Origin: Streptomyces sp. NBC_00193 | GTDB taxonomy: Bacteria; Actinomycetota; Actinomycetes; Streptomycetales; Streptomycetaceae | Assembly: GCF_026342735.1 (NCBI RefSeq) | Contig: NZ_JAPEMM010000001.1 | Location: 1,054,001 to 1,118,000 of the forward strand | Length of the DNA: 64,000 nt | Reading direction: 5' to 3' | Shown here: positions 1-7,581 of the stretch, one piece after another | Layout of the letters: each line of letters opens with the position of its first letter | Numbering within the stretch: position 1 is the stretch's first letter | Position numbers and translations under genes: made by a program | The notes under the pieces: generated by a model | The model's input: the letters and a program-made list of their open reading frames with translations, nothing else | Databases searched by the model: none | Told to the model about the DNA's origin: nothing

Positions 1-212
1 GTTCCCTGGCCGGGCTGGCCGCCACCTCCTTCGTACGGGCCTTCGACCGCGCGGCCAAGCTCCAGGCGGGTCTGGCCGGGCGCGGCTACGACGGCGCGCT
101 GCGGGTCCTCGTACCGGAGTCGGCCCTGTCGTGGCGCTTCCTGACGGCCACCGCCGGCCTGCTGGCGGCCCTGATCACCCTGACCCTCACCCTGAAGGGG
201 CTGTACTCGTGA
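1..212 (+). CDS. cbiQ: Cobalt/ECF transporter transmembrane protein CbiQ, 3' part only
   Basis: Only the last 69 codons are in the window. The visible protein has the CbiQ C-terminal pattern: an A-A-x-S-F-x-R-A coupling region, a GLAGRGYDG stretch like the second coupling helix that contacts the ATPase, then one hydrophobic segment (FLTATAGLLAALITLTLTL) and a short tail. CbiQ is the membrane T-component of energy-coupling-factor transporters for cobalt or nickel. Its stop codon overlaps the GTG start of the downstream ATPase gene (GTGA), so the two are translationally coupled. The substrate (Co or Ni) cannot be told from this fragment. Confidence 0.85.
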   Translation, partial: SLAGLAATSFVRAFDRAAKLQAGLAGRGYDGALRVLVPESALSWRFLTATAGLLAALITLTLTLKGLYS

Positions 213-1057
213 ACCCGTCGCTGCTCCCCTCCCCCCACGCGCCGGTGGTGGAACTGTCCGGCGCGGGCTACGCCTACGAGGACGGCCCGGCGGTCCTGAC
301 CGGCGTCGACTTCGCCATCGCGCCGGGCCGGGCGCTGGCCCTGCTGGGCCGCAACGGCAGCGGCAAGACCACGCTGATGCGGCTGCTGAGCGGCGGCCTG
401 CGGCCCGGCGCGGGATCGCTGTGGCTGGACGGCACGGAGGTCTCGTACGACCGGGCCGGACTGACCCGGCTGCGCACGTCCGTCCAGCTGGTGGTGCAGG
501 ACCCCGACGACCAGCTGTTCGCGGCCTCGGTCGAACAGGACGTGTCCTTCGGCCCGATGAACCTGGGGCTGTCCGCTCCGGAGGTCCGCGCCCGCGTGGA
601 CTCGGCCCTCGCCGCGCTGGACATCACCCGGCTCCGGGACCGCCCCACCCACCTGCTCTCCTACGGCCAGCGCAAGCGCGCGGCGATCGCCGGGGCGGTG
701 GCGATGGCTCCCCGGGTGCTGATCCTGGACGAGCCGACGGCCGGCCTGGACCCGGACGGCCAGGAGCGGCTCCTCGACGTCCTCGCGGGGCTGCGCGCCT
801 CCGGCACGACGGTGGTCATGGCCACCCACGACGTGGACCTGGCGGTCCGCTGGGCCGACGACGCGGCGGTCCTGACCCCGGCGGGCATCCGCTTCGGTCC
901 GGCCGAGGCCCTCCTCTCGGAGCCGTCCCTGCTGACCGAGGCGGGCCTGCGCCAGGCCTGGTCCCCCGCGGTGGCCGCGCTGTTGCGGGCCCACGGACTG
1001 CTGGCCGCCGACGCCCCCGGTCCCCGAAACCCGGAGGCGCTGGCCGCCTGGCGGTAG
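209..1057 (+). CDS. cbiO: ECF/cobalt ABC transporter ATP-binding protein CbiO
   Basis: A 282-residue ATPase that energises the CbiQ-type transporter. Visible motifs in order: Walker A GRNGSGKTT near residue 47, Q-loop VQDPDDQ, signature LSYGQRKR (an LSGGQ variant typical of ECF ATPases), Walker B VLILDEPTAGLD and H-loop ATHDVD. I chose the GTG at 209 because it overlaps the cbiQ stop codon; an in-frame ATG 78 nt further upstream would lie inside cbiQ and adds non-homologous residues. Known role of the family: ATP hydrolysis driving metal-ion uptake across the cytoplasmic membrane. The metal remains an inference from the family name. Confidence 0.9.
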   Translation: MNPSLLPSPHAPVVELSGAGYAYEDGPAVLTGVDFAIAPGRALALLGRNGSGKTTLMRLLSGGLRPGAGSLWLDGTEVSYDRAGLTRLRTSVQLVVQDPDDQLFAASVEQDVSFGPMNLGLSAPEVRARVDSALAALDITRLRDRPTHLLSYGQRKRAAIAGAVAMAPRVLILDEPTAGLDPDGQERLLDVLAGLRASGTTVVMATHDVDLAVRWADDAAVLTPAGIRFGPAEALLSEPSLLTEAGLRQAWSPAVAALLRAHGLLAADAPGPRNPEALAAWR

Positions 1058-1072
1058 GTAGATTCCGCGTCC

Positions 1073-2056
1073 ATGAAGACGCTGAAGGCAAGCTCCGCGC
1101 CGAACTCCCTCTTCTGGGAGGGCGAGGACCTGGTCGACCCGCTCGGCGGCTTCCGCCGGTGGGGGCCGGACGGACGGGAACACGGCTCCGTCCCCGTCCT
1201 CTCCTACCGGTTCGACCGCGCCGTGCGCTCGCCCTCGGGACGCTGGACGGTGGTCTACGGGGAGCGTGGCACCAAGGCCCTGCTCCTCGAAGGGGCGAAG
1301 GTCGTCCGCGAGCTGAACCGGAGCTTCTACCACGCGGAGGACTACGACTACCCGGTCTCGCTCGGCGCACTGCCGGACGGCCGCGAGGTACTGGTGCACT
1401 GCCCGGAGCAGTACAACAACCCCGTGGTCGAGGACGCGGCCACGGGCGAGCGGCTGACCCCCGCCGCCCGGGACCCGCAGGACGCCTTCCATTCCCGGCT
1501 CGCGGTGAGTCCGGACGGGCGGCGGCTGCTGTCCGCGGGGTGGGTGTGGCATCCGTTCGGCCAGCTGTGGGTCTTCGACCTGGCCGCGGCGGTGGCCGGG
1601 CCGGCCGAACTCGACGGCTGGGGCCGGGTGTCCTCGCCGGAGGGGCTGGACGGGGAGCCCGGGGCCGCCTGCTGGCTGGACGGGGACCGGATCGCCGTCT
1701 CCACCGGCGAAGAGGCGCTCGGCGACGAACCCGTGGCCCTCGGCCCGCGGGAGATCGGCGTGTGGTCCGCCGACGGGAAGCGGTGGCTGTGCCGCAGCCC
1801 GCTCGGGTTCGCCGCGGGGACCCTGCTCGCCTGCGGCGGCGACCGGGTGGTCAGCCTCTGCGGGCACCCCCGCCTCGTCGATGCCCGTACGGGCGCAGTC
1901 CTGGCCGAGTGGCCCGAGGTTCCGGTGTCGCACCGGGAGGGGTCCTACGGGGTCACGCACGTCCCGACCCCGGTCGCGGCCCTGCACCCCGACGAGGTGC
2001 ATCTGGCCGTCGCCGTGGAGAAGGGCATCGCGATCCTCGATCTGCCGCAAACCTAG
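1073..2056 (+). CDS. Propeller-like protein of unknown function
   Basis: 327 residues with no signal peptide or membrane segment. The sequence has recurring short blades with pattern SPDGRRLLSAG, DGREVLVH and LHPDEVHLAVAV that resemble WD40/beta-propeller strands, so a cytoplasmic propeller is likely. I do not recognise a specific family and assign no function. It starts 15 nt after cbiO, with a weak AGGTAG ribosome site, and ends 9 nt before a PadR regulator, so it may be co-transcribed with either neighbour. Confidence 0.75.
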   Translation: MKTLKASSAPNSLFWEGEDLVDPLGGFRRWGPDGREHGSVPVLSYRFDRAVRSPSGRWTVVYGERGTKALLLEGAKVVRELNRSFYHAEDYDYPVSLGALPDGREVLVHCPEQYNNPVVEDAATGERLTPAARDPQDAFHSRLAVSPDGRRLLSAGWVWHPFGQLWVFDLAAAVAGPAELDGWGRVSSPEGLDGEPGAACWLDGDRIAVSTGEEALGDEPVALGPREIGVWSADGKRWLCRSPLGFAAGTLLACGGDRVVSLCGHPRLVDARTGAVLAEWPEVPVSHREGSYGVTHVPTPVAALHPDEVHLAVAVEKGIAILDLPQT

Positions 2057-2065
2057 GATGGCCGC

Positions 2066-2620
2066 ATGTCGCTCCCGCACGCCATCCTCACCGCCCTGCT
2101 CGAGAAGCCCTCGTCGGGGCTGGAGCTGACCCGGCGGTTCGACAAGTCGATCGGGTACTTCTGGTCCGCGACGCACCAGCAGATCTACCGCGAGCTCGGC
2201 CGGCTGGAGGAGTCCGGGCTGATCCGGGCGCTGCCCAGCGAGGGTCCCGTGCGGGGGCAGAAGAAGGAGTACGAGGTGCTGCCCGCCGGGAGCGGGGAGC
2301 TGGCGCGGTGGGTCGGGGAGCGTCAGGACCCCAAGGCGGTGCGGGATCCCCTGCTGCTGCGGATCCGGGCGGCCGCGGTGGTCGGGCCGCAGGGGCTGGC
2401 CGCCGAGCTGCGGCGGCATCTGGAGCTGCACCGGGCCCAGTTGGCCGTGTACGAGGGCATCGAGGAGAAGGATTTCCCGGCCGGCCGTGACTCCGACGAG
2501 GACCGGCTGCGGCGTGTCGTGCTGCACGCGGGAACCGGGCTGGAGACCTTCTGGCTGCGCTGGCTGGAGGAGGCCCTCGCCGAGGTGGAGGGCATGACCG
2601 GCGGGCCGCGCCGGGCCTGA
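2066..2620 (+). CDS. PadR-family transcriptional regulator
   Basis: 184 residues. The first ~80 form a PadR winged helix: residues beginning SLPHAILTALLEKPSSG, the recognition region FWSATHQQIYRELGRLEESGLI, and the wing RGQKKEYEVLPAG. The rest is the helical Vir-type C-terminal dimerisation domain with many Leu/Glu residues, typical of the longer (s1) PadR subgroup. PadR proteins repress neighbouring genes, often transporters or detoxification enzymes; the target here is unknown. It lies 9 nt downstream of the propeller-like gene and is followed by a hairpin. Confidence 0.9.
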   Translation: MSLPHAILTALLEKPSSGLELTRRFDKSIGYFWSATHQQIYRELGRLEESGLIRALPSEGPVRGQKKEYEVLPAGSGELARWVGERQDPKAVRDPLLLRIRAAAVVGPQGLAAELRRHLELHRAQLAVYEGIEEKDFPAGRDSDEDRLRRVVLHAGTGLETFWLRWLEEALAEVEGMTGGPRRA

Positions 2621-2621
2621 C

Positions 2622-2659
2622 GCGCGCCCCCGGCCCGGCAGGGGGCCAGGGGGCGGCGC
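2622..2659. terminator. Hairpin between convergent genes
   Basis: Arms GCG-CGCCCCC-GGCCC and GGGCC-GGGGGCG-CGC pair with single-base bulges around a GGCAGG loop. It lies between the PadR gene (+) and the EF-hand gene (-) and could terminate both. There is no U-tract, as is usual in Streptomyces. Confidence 0.5.
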
Positions 2660-2665
2660 GGGTGC

Positions 2666-2878
2666 CTACTTGTTCAGGGAGGCCCAGAACTCGTCGAAGC
2701 TCAGCAGGCCGTCGTCGTTCGAGTCCTTGGCGGCGATCACGGCCTCCGCGACCGGGCCGGTGACGAACGGGTCGCCCATCTCCGCCATCGCCGAACGGAA
2801 CTCGTCGGCCGTGACGAAGCCGTCACCGTTCACGTCGAACTTGCCGAACGTCGTCCGTGCGCTCTCGATGTCCGCCAC
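2666..2878 (-). CDS. Small EF-hand calcium-binding protein (CabB-like)
   Basis: 70 residues containing two complete 12-residue EF-hand loops, DVNGDGFVTADE near residues 14-25 and DSNDDGLLSFDE near 52-63, each with Asp at loop positions 1, 3 and 5 and Glu at 12. This is a calmodulin-like pair of the bacterial Cab family; I recall a similar protein (CabB, SCO5464) at the same place in S. coelicolor. No signal peptide, so it is probably a cytoplasmic calcium sensor or buffer. I chose the GTG at 2878 because AAGAAGGGG lies about 8 nt upstream; the open frame runs on to 2983 but that part looks non-coding. Confidence 0.85.
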   Translation of the reverse strand: MADIESARTTFGKFDVNGDGFVTADEFRSAMAEMGDPFVTGPVAEAVIAAKDSNDDGLLSFDEFWASLNK

Positions 2879-3136
2879 TGGGTCCACCCCTTCTTGCTTG
2901 GTGCTTGTTGACCGGCTCAGGGTAGCGGCACGGCCGGCCCCCTCACGCCCCGGGTCCCGTTCGAGCGGCAGATAGAAATTCAATTACCCTTCCGTAGTGC
3001 GGAAGCGATAATTCCAGCCAACAATTCAAGCCCGCACTTGTCACGCTCCGGGGCCACCGCATAACGTAGCGACATTGCCGCCACACCGGGAGCGCAGGGC
3101 TCCCAGGGACAAGCGGCAACAAGGGCGATCACACAG

Positions 3137-3925
3137 GTGACGATCACAGCTGACGCATCATTCGAAGTTCTGCCCTTCACCCGCACTTGCCACCACATCT
3201 GGGAAGACGGCGACCATGTGCTCATCGGAGTGAGTCCTGGCAACAGCTACTTCAGCTCCGAGCGCATATCCAGCCTCACCCGATGGGCCACGACCCGCTT
3301 CGCGCAGGTCGACTTCGTCTACGCAGACCTCCACGTGGACGGGATGTTCGCCGCCTTCGGCTACACCCGGGAACACGCGGAGAAGCGCGCGACGAAGGAA
3401 ATCAAGGCAGTCCGGCGAAGGATTCTCAAGGGCGTGGAGGAATCAGGACCTCCGAACGCCGAGATCCGAGTGAGGGCACTTTCGGAGTTCCAGACGAACC
3501 CCGTCTACCAACTTCTGCACCGACGCGTACTCCATTTTCTGGAGACCGACGACGAATTCCGCAAGGGCTGCGAGGAAATGGCCCTGCACTTTGTCGGCTC
3601 CAAGTTGCCGGAAGGTGAATCCATCACCGACGCACAGTTGCAGGTGTGTTTCGATTACATGGCGGCAGAGCTGCCGTTCTTCATCGACACCCCGAGCATT
3701 CTCGACGTGCCGTCCTCCGTGGCGGCCTACCACGTCAAGATGCCGATGACCGACGTCCTCTTCGCGCGCGGTGGGGGACTCCGCGCGACGAGGAACCAGG
3801 CATACGCCGTGGTGCGGCCCGAGGCGGACGAGAACGCTCGGACCAACCCGAACCACCCGATCACGCACACGCACGCGCACACCGCACCAACCGAAGGGAC
3901 CGTCGATGAGCGTCGAGCAGCTTGA
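3137..3925 (+). CDS. tRNA-dependent cyclodipeptide synthase, Rv2275-like (NYH subfamily)
   Basis: 262 residues. Cyclodipeptide synthases use two aminoacyl-tRNAs to make a cyclic dipeptide. The family residues are visible at a constant offset of -4 from S. noursei AlbC numbering: catalytic Ser33 in HVLIGVSPGNSYFS, Asn36 (the N of the NYH class), Tyr174 and Glu178 in DYMAAELPFF, and Tyr198-His199 in SSVAAYHVKM. The blocks SPGNSYFS, FDxVDFVY-like FAQVDFVYADLHV, SEFQTNPVY and ARGGGLRATRNQ strongly recall M. tuberculosis Rv2275, which makes cyclo(Tyr-Tyr). Start is the GTG at 3137 (AAGGG about 10 nt upstream). The C-terminal His/Thr-rich tail overlaps the next gene by 20 nt. Product identity as cyclo(Tyr-Tyr) is inference. 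Confidence 0.93.
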   Translation: MTITADASFEVLPFTRTCHHIWEDGDHVLIGVSPGNSYFSSERISSLTRWATTRFAQVDFVYADLHVDGMFAAFGYTREHAEKRATKEIKAVRRRILKGVEESGPPNAEIRVRALSEFQTNPVYQLLHRRVLHFLETDDEFRKGCEEMALHFVGSKLPEGESITDAQLQVCFDYMAAELPFFIDTPSILDVPSSVAAYHVKMPMTDVLFARGGGLRATRNQAYAVVRPEADENARTNPNHPITHTHAHTAPTEGTVDERRAA

Positions 3926-5159
3926 GGCCCATGCCGATCAGGGGGGCGGACAGACCACCGGGCCCCTCATCGACTTCCCCCTCTCGCGACGCGGTGACGT
4001 GCTCCCCGAGGAGTGCACCTGGCTGCGCGAGAAGGCGCCGGTCGCCAAGGTCCGCACCCTCACCGGGGACCCGGCCTGGCTGGTGAGCAGCTACGCGCTG
4101 GCCAAGCAGGTGCTGGAGGACGAGCGCTTCAGCCTCAAGGACACGGCCAACGCCGGCGTCCCGCGCCAGTACGCACTGACGATCCCGCCCGAGGTCGTCA
4201 ACAACATGGGCAACATCAACAGCGCCGGGCTGCGCAACGCGGTCATGAAGGCGCTCAACCCGCGCCAGAAGGGCCTGCAGGACTGGCTGCGTGCGAAGGC
4301 CGGCGAGCTCATCGACCAGCTCCTCGCCGAAGGGGGGCCCGCCGACCTGCGGGCCGGGTTCGCCGACCCCTTCTCCGCGGCCATGCACTGCCAGGTGCTG
4401 GGCGTGCCGTTCGAGGACTGGCGGCGGCTGATGTCGGGGCTGGACGTCGCGTTCATGACCGCGCGCGAGCCGTTCGCCGACTCCGCGCTCAACTGGTACA
4501 AGGACGTCGGCTACTTCGAGGAGCAGCTGAGGGCGCAGCTGGCGCTGCCTGCCGAGGAGCGTACGGGGCTCCTCGGCAAGTTCGCCGAGCTGAAGGAGGC
4601 GGACCCTGAGTCGGCGCACCTGACCGACGACATGTTCGCCACCGTCGCCGTCTCGCTCTTCGGGGCCGGCGCCGTCTCCACCTCCGCGTTCCTGACCCTG
4701 GCGGTCCTGGCGCTGCTGCAGAAGCCCGAGCTCATCGGGTACCTGCGCAAGCACCCGGAGCGCATGGGCAAGGCCGTGGACGAGCTGCTCCGCTGGAACC
4801 TGTCCGTCGGCGACGGCCTGCCGCGCATCGCGATGGCGGACATCCAGGTCGGGGACGTGCTGGTCAAGGAGGGCGAGCTGGTCCTCGTCCTGCTGGAGGG
4901 GGCCAACTTCGACCCGGAGGCCTTCGAGAACCCCGACGAGCTGGACCTGGAGCGCGAGGGCTCCAACGCCAACCTCGCCTTCGGCGCCGGCCGGCACTTC
5001 TGCCCGGCTTCCGCGCTGGGCCGGGCGCACGCCGAGATCGCGCTGGAGGTGCTGGTCGAGCGACTGCCCGAGCTGCGTCTCGCGGTGCCGGCGGAGAACC
5101 TCGTGTGGCGGACCGGCTTCATCAAGCGGCTTCCCGAGCGGCTCCCCGTCGCCTGGTGA
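3906..5159 (+). CDS. Cytochrome P450, CYP121 (mycocyclosin synthase)-like
   Basis: 417 residues. Heme thiolate Cys366 lies in FGAGRHFCPASALGR and the ExxR motif is ELLRW. The I-helix reads FGAGAVSTSAF without the usual acid-Thr pair, exactly the CYP121 pattern. Long stretches match M. tuberculosis CYP121 as I recall it: WLVSSYAL, LTIPPEVVNNMGN, GLRNAVMKALNP, GDVLVKEGELVLVLLEGAN, LVWRTGF. CYP121 couples the two aryl rings of cyclo(Tyr-Tyr). Start ATG 3906 has GAAGGGA upstream and lies inside the end of the synthase gene, so the pair is coupled. At the CYP121 catalytic/substrate positions Gln385 and Arg386, this protein has Ile406 and Lys407. No ferredoxin or reductase gene is adjacent. Confidence 0.92.
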   Translation: MSVEQLEAHADQGGGQTTGPLIDFPLSRRGDVLPEECTWLREKAPVAKVRTLTGDPAWLVSSYALAKQVLEDERFSLKDTANAGVPRQYALTIPPEVVNNMGNINSAGLRNAVMKALNPRQKGLQDWLRAKAGELIDQLLAEGGPADLRAGFADPFSAAMHCQVLGVPFEDWRRLMSGLDVAFMTAREPFADSALNWYKDVGYFEEQLRAQLALPAEERTGLLGKFAELKEADPESAHLTDDMFATVAVSLFGAGAVSTSAFLTLAVLALLQKPELIGYLRKHPERMGKAVDELLRWNLSVGDGLPRIAMADIQVGDVLVKEGELVLVLLEGANFDPEAFENPDELDLEREGSNANLAFGAGRHFCPASALGRAHAEIALEVLVERLPELRLAVPAENLVWRTGFIKRLPERLPVAW

Positions 5160-5175
5160 CGGTGAGCGCATGAGC

Positions 5176-5208
5176 GTGCCCCGGGAGCTGTGCGAGCCCC
5201 CGGGGCAC
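5176..5208. terminator. Bidirectional hairpin between convergent genes
   Basis: Ten-base perfect arms GTGCCCCGGG and CCCGGGGCAC enclose a 13-nt loop. The hairpin sits 17 nt after the P450 stop (+) and 26 nt after the stop of the YVTN lipoprotein gene (-). Confidence 0.75.
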
Positions 5209-5234
5209 TCCCACGTCCTGCCGGCTGCAGGTCC

Positions 5235-6425
5235 CTACCGGAAGATGCCGGTGTGGCCGAGGGAGTAGCGGCCGGGCTGCGGGTAGACGGCGAGGCCGTG
5301 CGGTCCGCCGCCCACCGGGATCTTGGCGAGCTGCTTGCCGGTGGTGGTGTCGATGGCGTAGACCTCGGAGTTGTAGCGGCCCGAGAGCCACAGCACCTTG
5401 CCGTCGGCGGAGACCCCGCCCATGTCGGGGCTGCCGCCTTCGGGCAGCTCCCACTTCTTCGTCAGCTTGTTCTGCGTGAAGTCGAAGACGGAGACGGACC
5501 CTTCGCCCCGGTTGGAGACGTACATCTCCTTGGAGTCGCGGCTGACGTAGAGGCCGTGGCAGCCCTTTCCGGTGGGCAGCAGCTTGGGGGTCTCGAACTT
5601 GTCGCCGCCGAGCACCCACATGCCGTGCGCCATCATGTCCGCGACGTAGAAGGTCTTTCCGTCCGGCGAGACCTTCACGTCCTGCGGCATCGCACCCTCG
5701 AACGGCAGTTTCTGCTGGCCGATGACCTCCATCTTCTCGGTGTCGACCTTGAGCAGTTCACCGGAGAACTCGCAGCTCACGATGAAGTAGCGGCCGTCCG
5801 CGGAGAAGTCCGCGTGATTGACGCCGAAACAGGTCACCGGGACGGTTTTCACGCGGTCCATGGTGTGCGGATCGCGGAAGACCAGCTCCTTGTCCATCGA
5901 GGCCATGACCACCGCGTACTTGCCGTTGGGCGTGAAGTACAGGTTGTACGGGTCGTGCACCTCGACGGGCTTGCCGGCCTCGCCGGTGGCCGGGTTGATC
6001 GGGGTGAGCGTGTGGCCCCGGTTGTTGTTGACCCAGAGGGTCTTCATGTCCCAGGAGGGGACCACGTGCTGGGGCTGGATGCCGACGGGGATGGTGTCGA
6101 TGACCTTGTACGTCACCGGGTCGATGACGGACACCGTGTTGGAGGAGGTGTTCGGCACGTAGACGCGGGACGGGAAGTCCTTGACCACCGGGGAGAGTTT
6201 GTTCGGCCGGTCGGCCGCGTACACGTCGTTCGGGTCGAGGAGCGGCGGCATTCCGGCCAGGCCCGGCGGCGCCGCCGGAACGACGGCCTTGGCGGGTGCG
6301 GCGGGCCCCTTCGTGCCGAGGGCTTCGGCGGGTCCCTTGTCGGCCGCTCCGCAGCCGGCGAGGGCGGCGAGGACCAGACCGGCCAGCAACGCGGTGGCCT
6401 TCCGGGGAAGGCGGGTGGTCGTCAT
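5235..6425 (-). CDS. YVTN-type beta-propeller lipoprotein
   Basis: 396 residues. N-terminal lipoprotein signal: MTTTRLPRKA, a hydrophobic core and lipobox LAGC near residue 22. The rest is a seven-bladed propeller of YVTN repeats, with units such as RVYVPNTSSNTVSVIDPVT, KTLWVNNNRGHTLTPINP, KTFYVADMMAHGMWV and KEMYVSNRGEGSVSVFD. Such proteins are secreted scaffolds, some associated with quinoprotein or metal chemistry; the ligand here is unknown. Its ATG overlaps the stop codon of the upstream deacetylase gene (ATGA), so the two form a coupled operon acting at the cell envelope. Confidence 0.88.
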   Translation of the reverse strand: MTTTRLPRKATALLAGLVLAALAGCGAADKGPAEALGTKGPAAPAKAVVPAAPPGLAGMPPLLDPNDVYAADRPNKLSPVVKDFPSRVYVPNTSSNTVSVIDPVTYKVIDTIPVGIQPQHVVPSWDMKTLWVNNNRGHTLTPINPATGEAGKPVEVHDPYNLYFTPNGKYAVVMASMDKELVFRDPHTMDRVKTVPVTCFGVNHADFSADGRYFIVSCEFSGELLKVDTEKMEVIGQQKLPFEGAMPQDVKVSPDGKTFYVADMMAHGMWVLGGDKFETPKLLPTGKGCHGLYVSRDSKEMYVSNRGEGSVSVFDFTQNKLTKKWELPEGGSPDMGGVSADGKVLWLSGRYNSEVYAIDTTTGKQLAKIPVGGGPHGLAVYPQPGRYSLGHTGIFR

Positions 6426-7258
6426 GGGGTCAGCAGCTCCGTGGTGGTCACCGCGCGCAGTTTGCGGCGTGCGAGTTCTTCGAGGAGGGGTGGCATCGCG
6501 TCGACCGTGTCCGCGTAGCCGAAGTGCAGGCTCACCACCGATCCGCCTTGGATCGGGCCGATGACGGTGCGGACGACGGCCGCGGCACCGGGCGAGGTGA
6601 AGTCGAGGGAGTCCACGTCGTACGAGAGGACGTGCGGGTAGCCCGCCCGCTGGGCCAGTTTTCGCACCAGGGGGGTGGCGTACTGGGTCTGGGACGGGCG
6701 GAACCAGGTGCCGATGGATCCGGTCAGCCGTTTGAGCCGGTCGGCGCAGCCGGTGATCTCGGCGTACGCCTGCTCCTCGGGCAGGGTGTTGATCGCGAGG
6801 TGGCGCTGGGTGTGGTTGCCGAGCTCGTGGCCGCCGTCCAGGATCCGGCGGGCCATCTCCGGGTGGGCGTCGAGCCAGGCGCCGATGGCCAGCACGGTGA
6901 CCCGCGCGCCCGCCCGCTCCGCTTCGGCGAGCACCGCCTTGGCGACGGCGGGGTCGCCGTTGCCGTGGAAGGTGAGCGCGACGCCGGGCCGGCCGCGGGG
7001 ACCGTGCCCGATCTCCACGGGCTGACCGGCGAACCGGCGCGGGGCGGGGGCCGCCTTGGCCGGAGCCGCCTTGGCCGGGGCCGCCGGTTTGTCCGGGGCG
7101 GCCTTCGCCGGGGCCGCGGGGCCCGCGGGGGTACAGGCGGCGGCGAGGGCGCCGGCGGCGACCGCCGCGCCGGCACGGAGGGCGGATCGGCGGTCCGGGT
7201 AGCAGAGCACCCGCCCATTTAAGGGGTGGATGCCCGCGTAGGTCTTGATTGACCCCAT
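6422..7258 (-). CDS. Exported polysaccharide deacetylase (NodB-like), probable Tat lipoprotein
   Basis: About 278 residues. Near the N-terminus DRRSALRAGA followed by Ala-rich residues and AAAC looks like a twin-arginine signal with a lipobox. A Pro/Ala/Lys-rich linker follows, then a NodB fold: motif 1 reads LTFHGNGDP, motif 2 GNHTQRH, motif 3 WFRPSQTQY, and later SLHFGY. Motif 1 lacks the usual Asp-Asp pair of TFDDG, so catalysis or metal binding may differ from classical chitin/peptidoglycan deacetylases. The start is uncertain: ATG 7258 is used here; an in-frame GTG at 7210 gives a neater signal peptide. First gene of an operon with the YVTN lipoprotein. Confidence 0.82.
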   Translation of the reverse strand: MGSIKTYAGIHPLNGRVLCYPDRRSALRAGAAVAAGALAAACTPAGPAAPAKAAPDKPAAPAKAAPAKAAPAPRRFAGQPVEIGHGPRGRPGVALTFHGNGDPAVAKAVLAEAERAGARVTVLAIGAWLDAHPEMARRILDGGHELGNHTQRHLAINTLPEEQAYAEITGCADRLKRLTGSIGTWFRPSQTQYATPLVRKLAQRAGYPHVLSYDVDSLDFTSPGAAAVVRTVIGPIQGGSVVSLHFGYADTVDAMPPLLEELARRKLRAVTTTELLTP

Positions 7259-7581
7259 TCGGGACCATCGGCCGAACCGGTACCACACGGCGACTGTCCG
7301 CTATGTGATCAACGATTCACTCACAGCGGTCGATACTTATTCAATGATTACGAGGCTCGTGGCCCATCTCACCTAAGATTTAGGTAGAAAGTCTTAGGAT
7401 ATGCACACTTATGTCCAACTTGGGACTTTTGGCATTTGGTCCCTCGTCTGCCATAGTCGGAATCACGGCTTCCCGTTGACCCGAGCGAAGTCCTTGCCGA
7501 GGATCACACCCCCTTCGATCCTCGGCACACCCATGAAACCCCCGCAGCGCCCCACAACGGCGACAGGGGGTTTCTGGCGTT
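7259..7581. promoter_or_regulatory. Gene-free interval upstream of the deacetylase operon
   Basis: No credible gene. It is less GC-rich than its surroundings and holds GATCAACGATTC (7307-7318), a 13-nt dyad CCTAA-GAT-TTAGG (7372-7384) followed by a further CTTAGG (7393-7398), and AT-rich stretches such as TTATTCAATGATTA. These look like promoter and operator material for the minus-strand operon starting at 7258. A short plus-strand open frame at 7401-7616 has no coding character. Confidence 0.45.

Noticed and set aside
86..2527. 813-residue open frame on the minus strand, and other very long antisense frames (for example 9136-11619 +, 11144-13633 +, 20322-22110 +)
   Set aside because: They mirror real genes in high-GC DNA, are Arg/Gly/Pro-rich, lack motifs and ribosome sites, and cover several real genes at once.
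3137..5159. TTA (bldA-dependent) codons in the cyclodipeptide synthase or P450 genes
   Set aside because: No in-frame TTA was seen on reading both genes; the TTA strings present are out of frame.
7372..7398. Calling the TTAGG dyad a DtxR/IdeR iron box
   Set aside because: The 19-bp iron-box consensus is not met, and the downstream genes are not obvious iron genes. It is left as an unassigned dyad.
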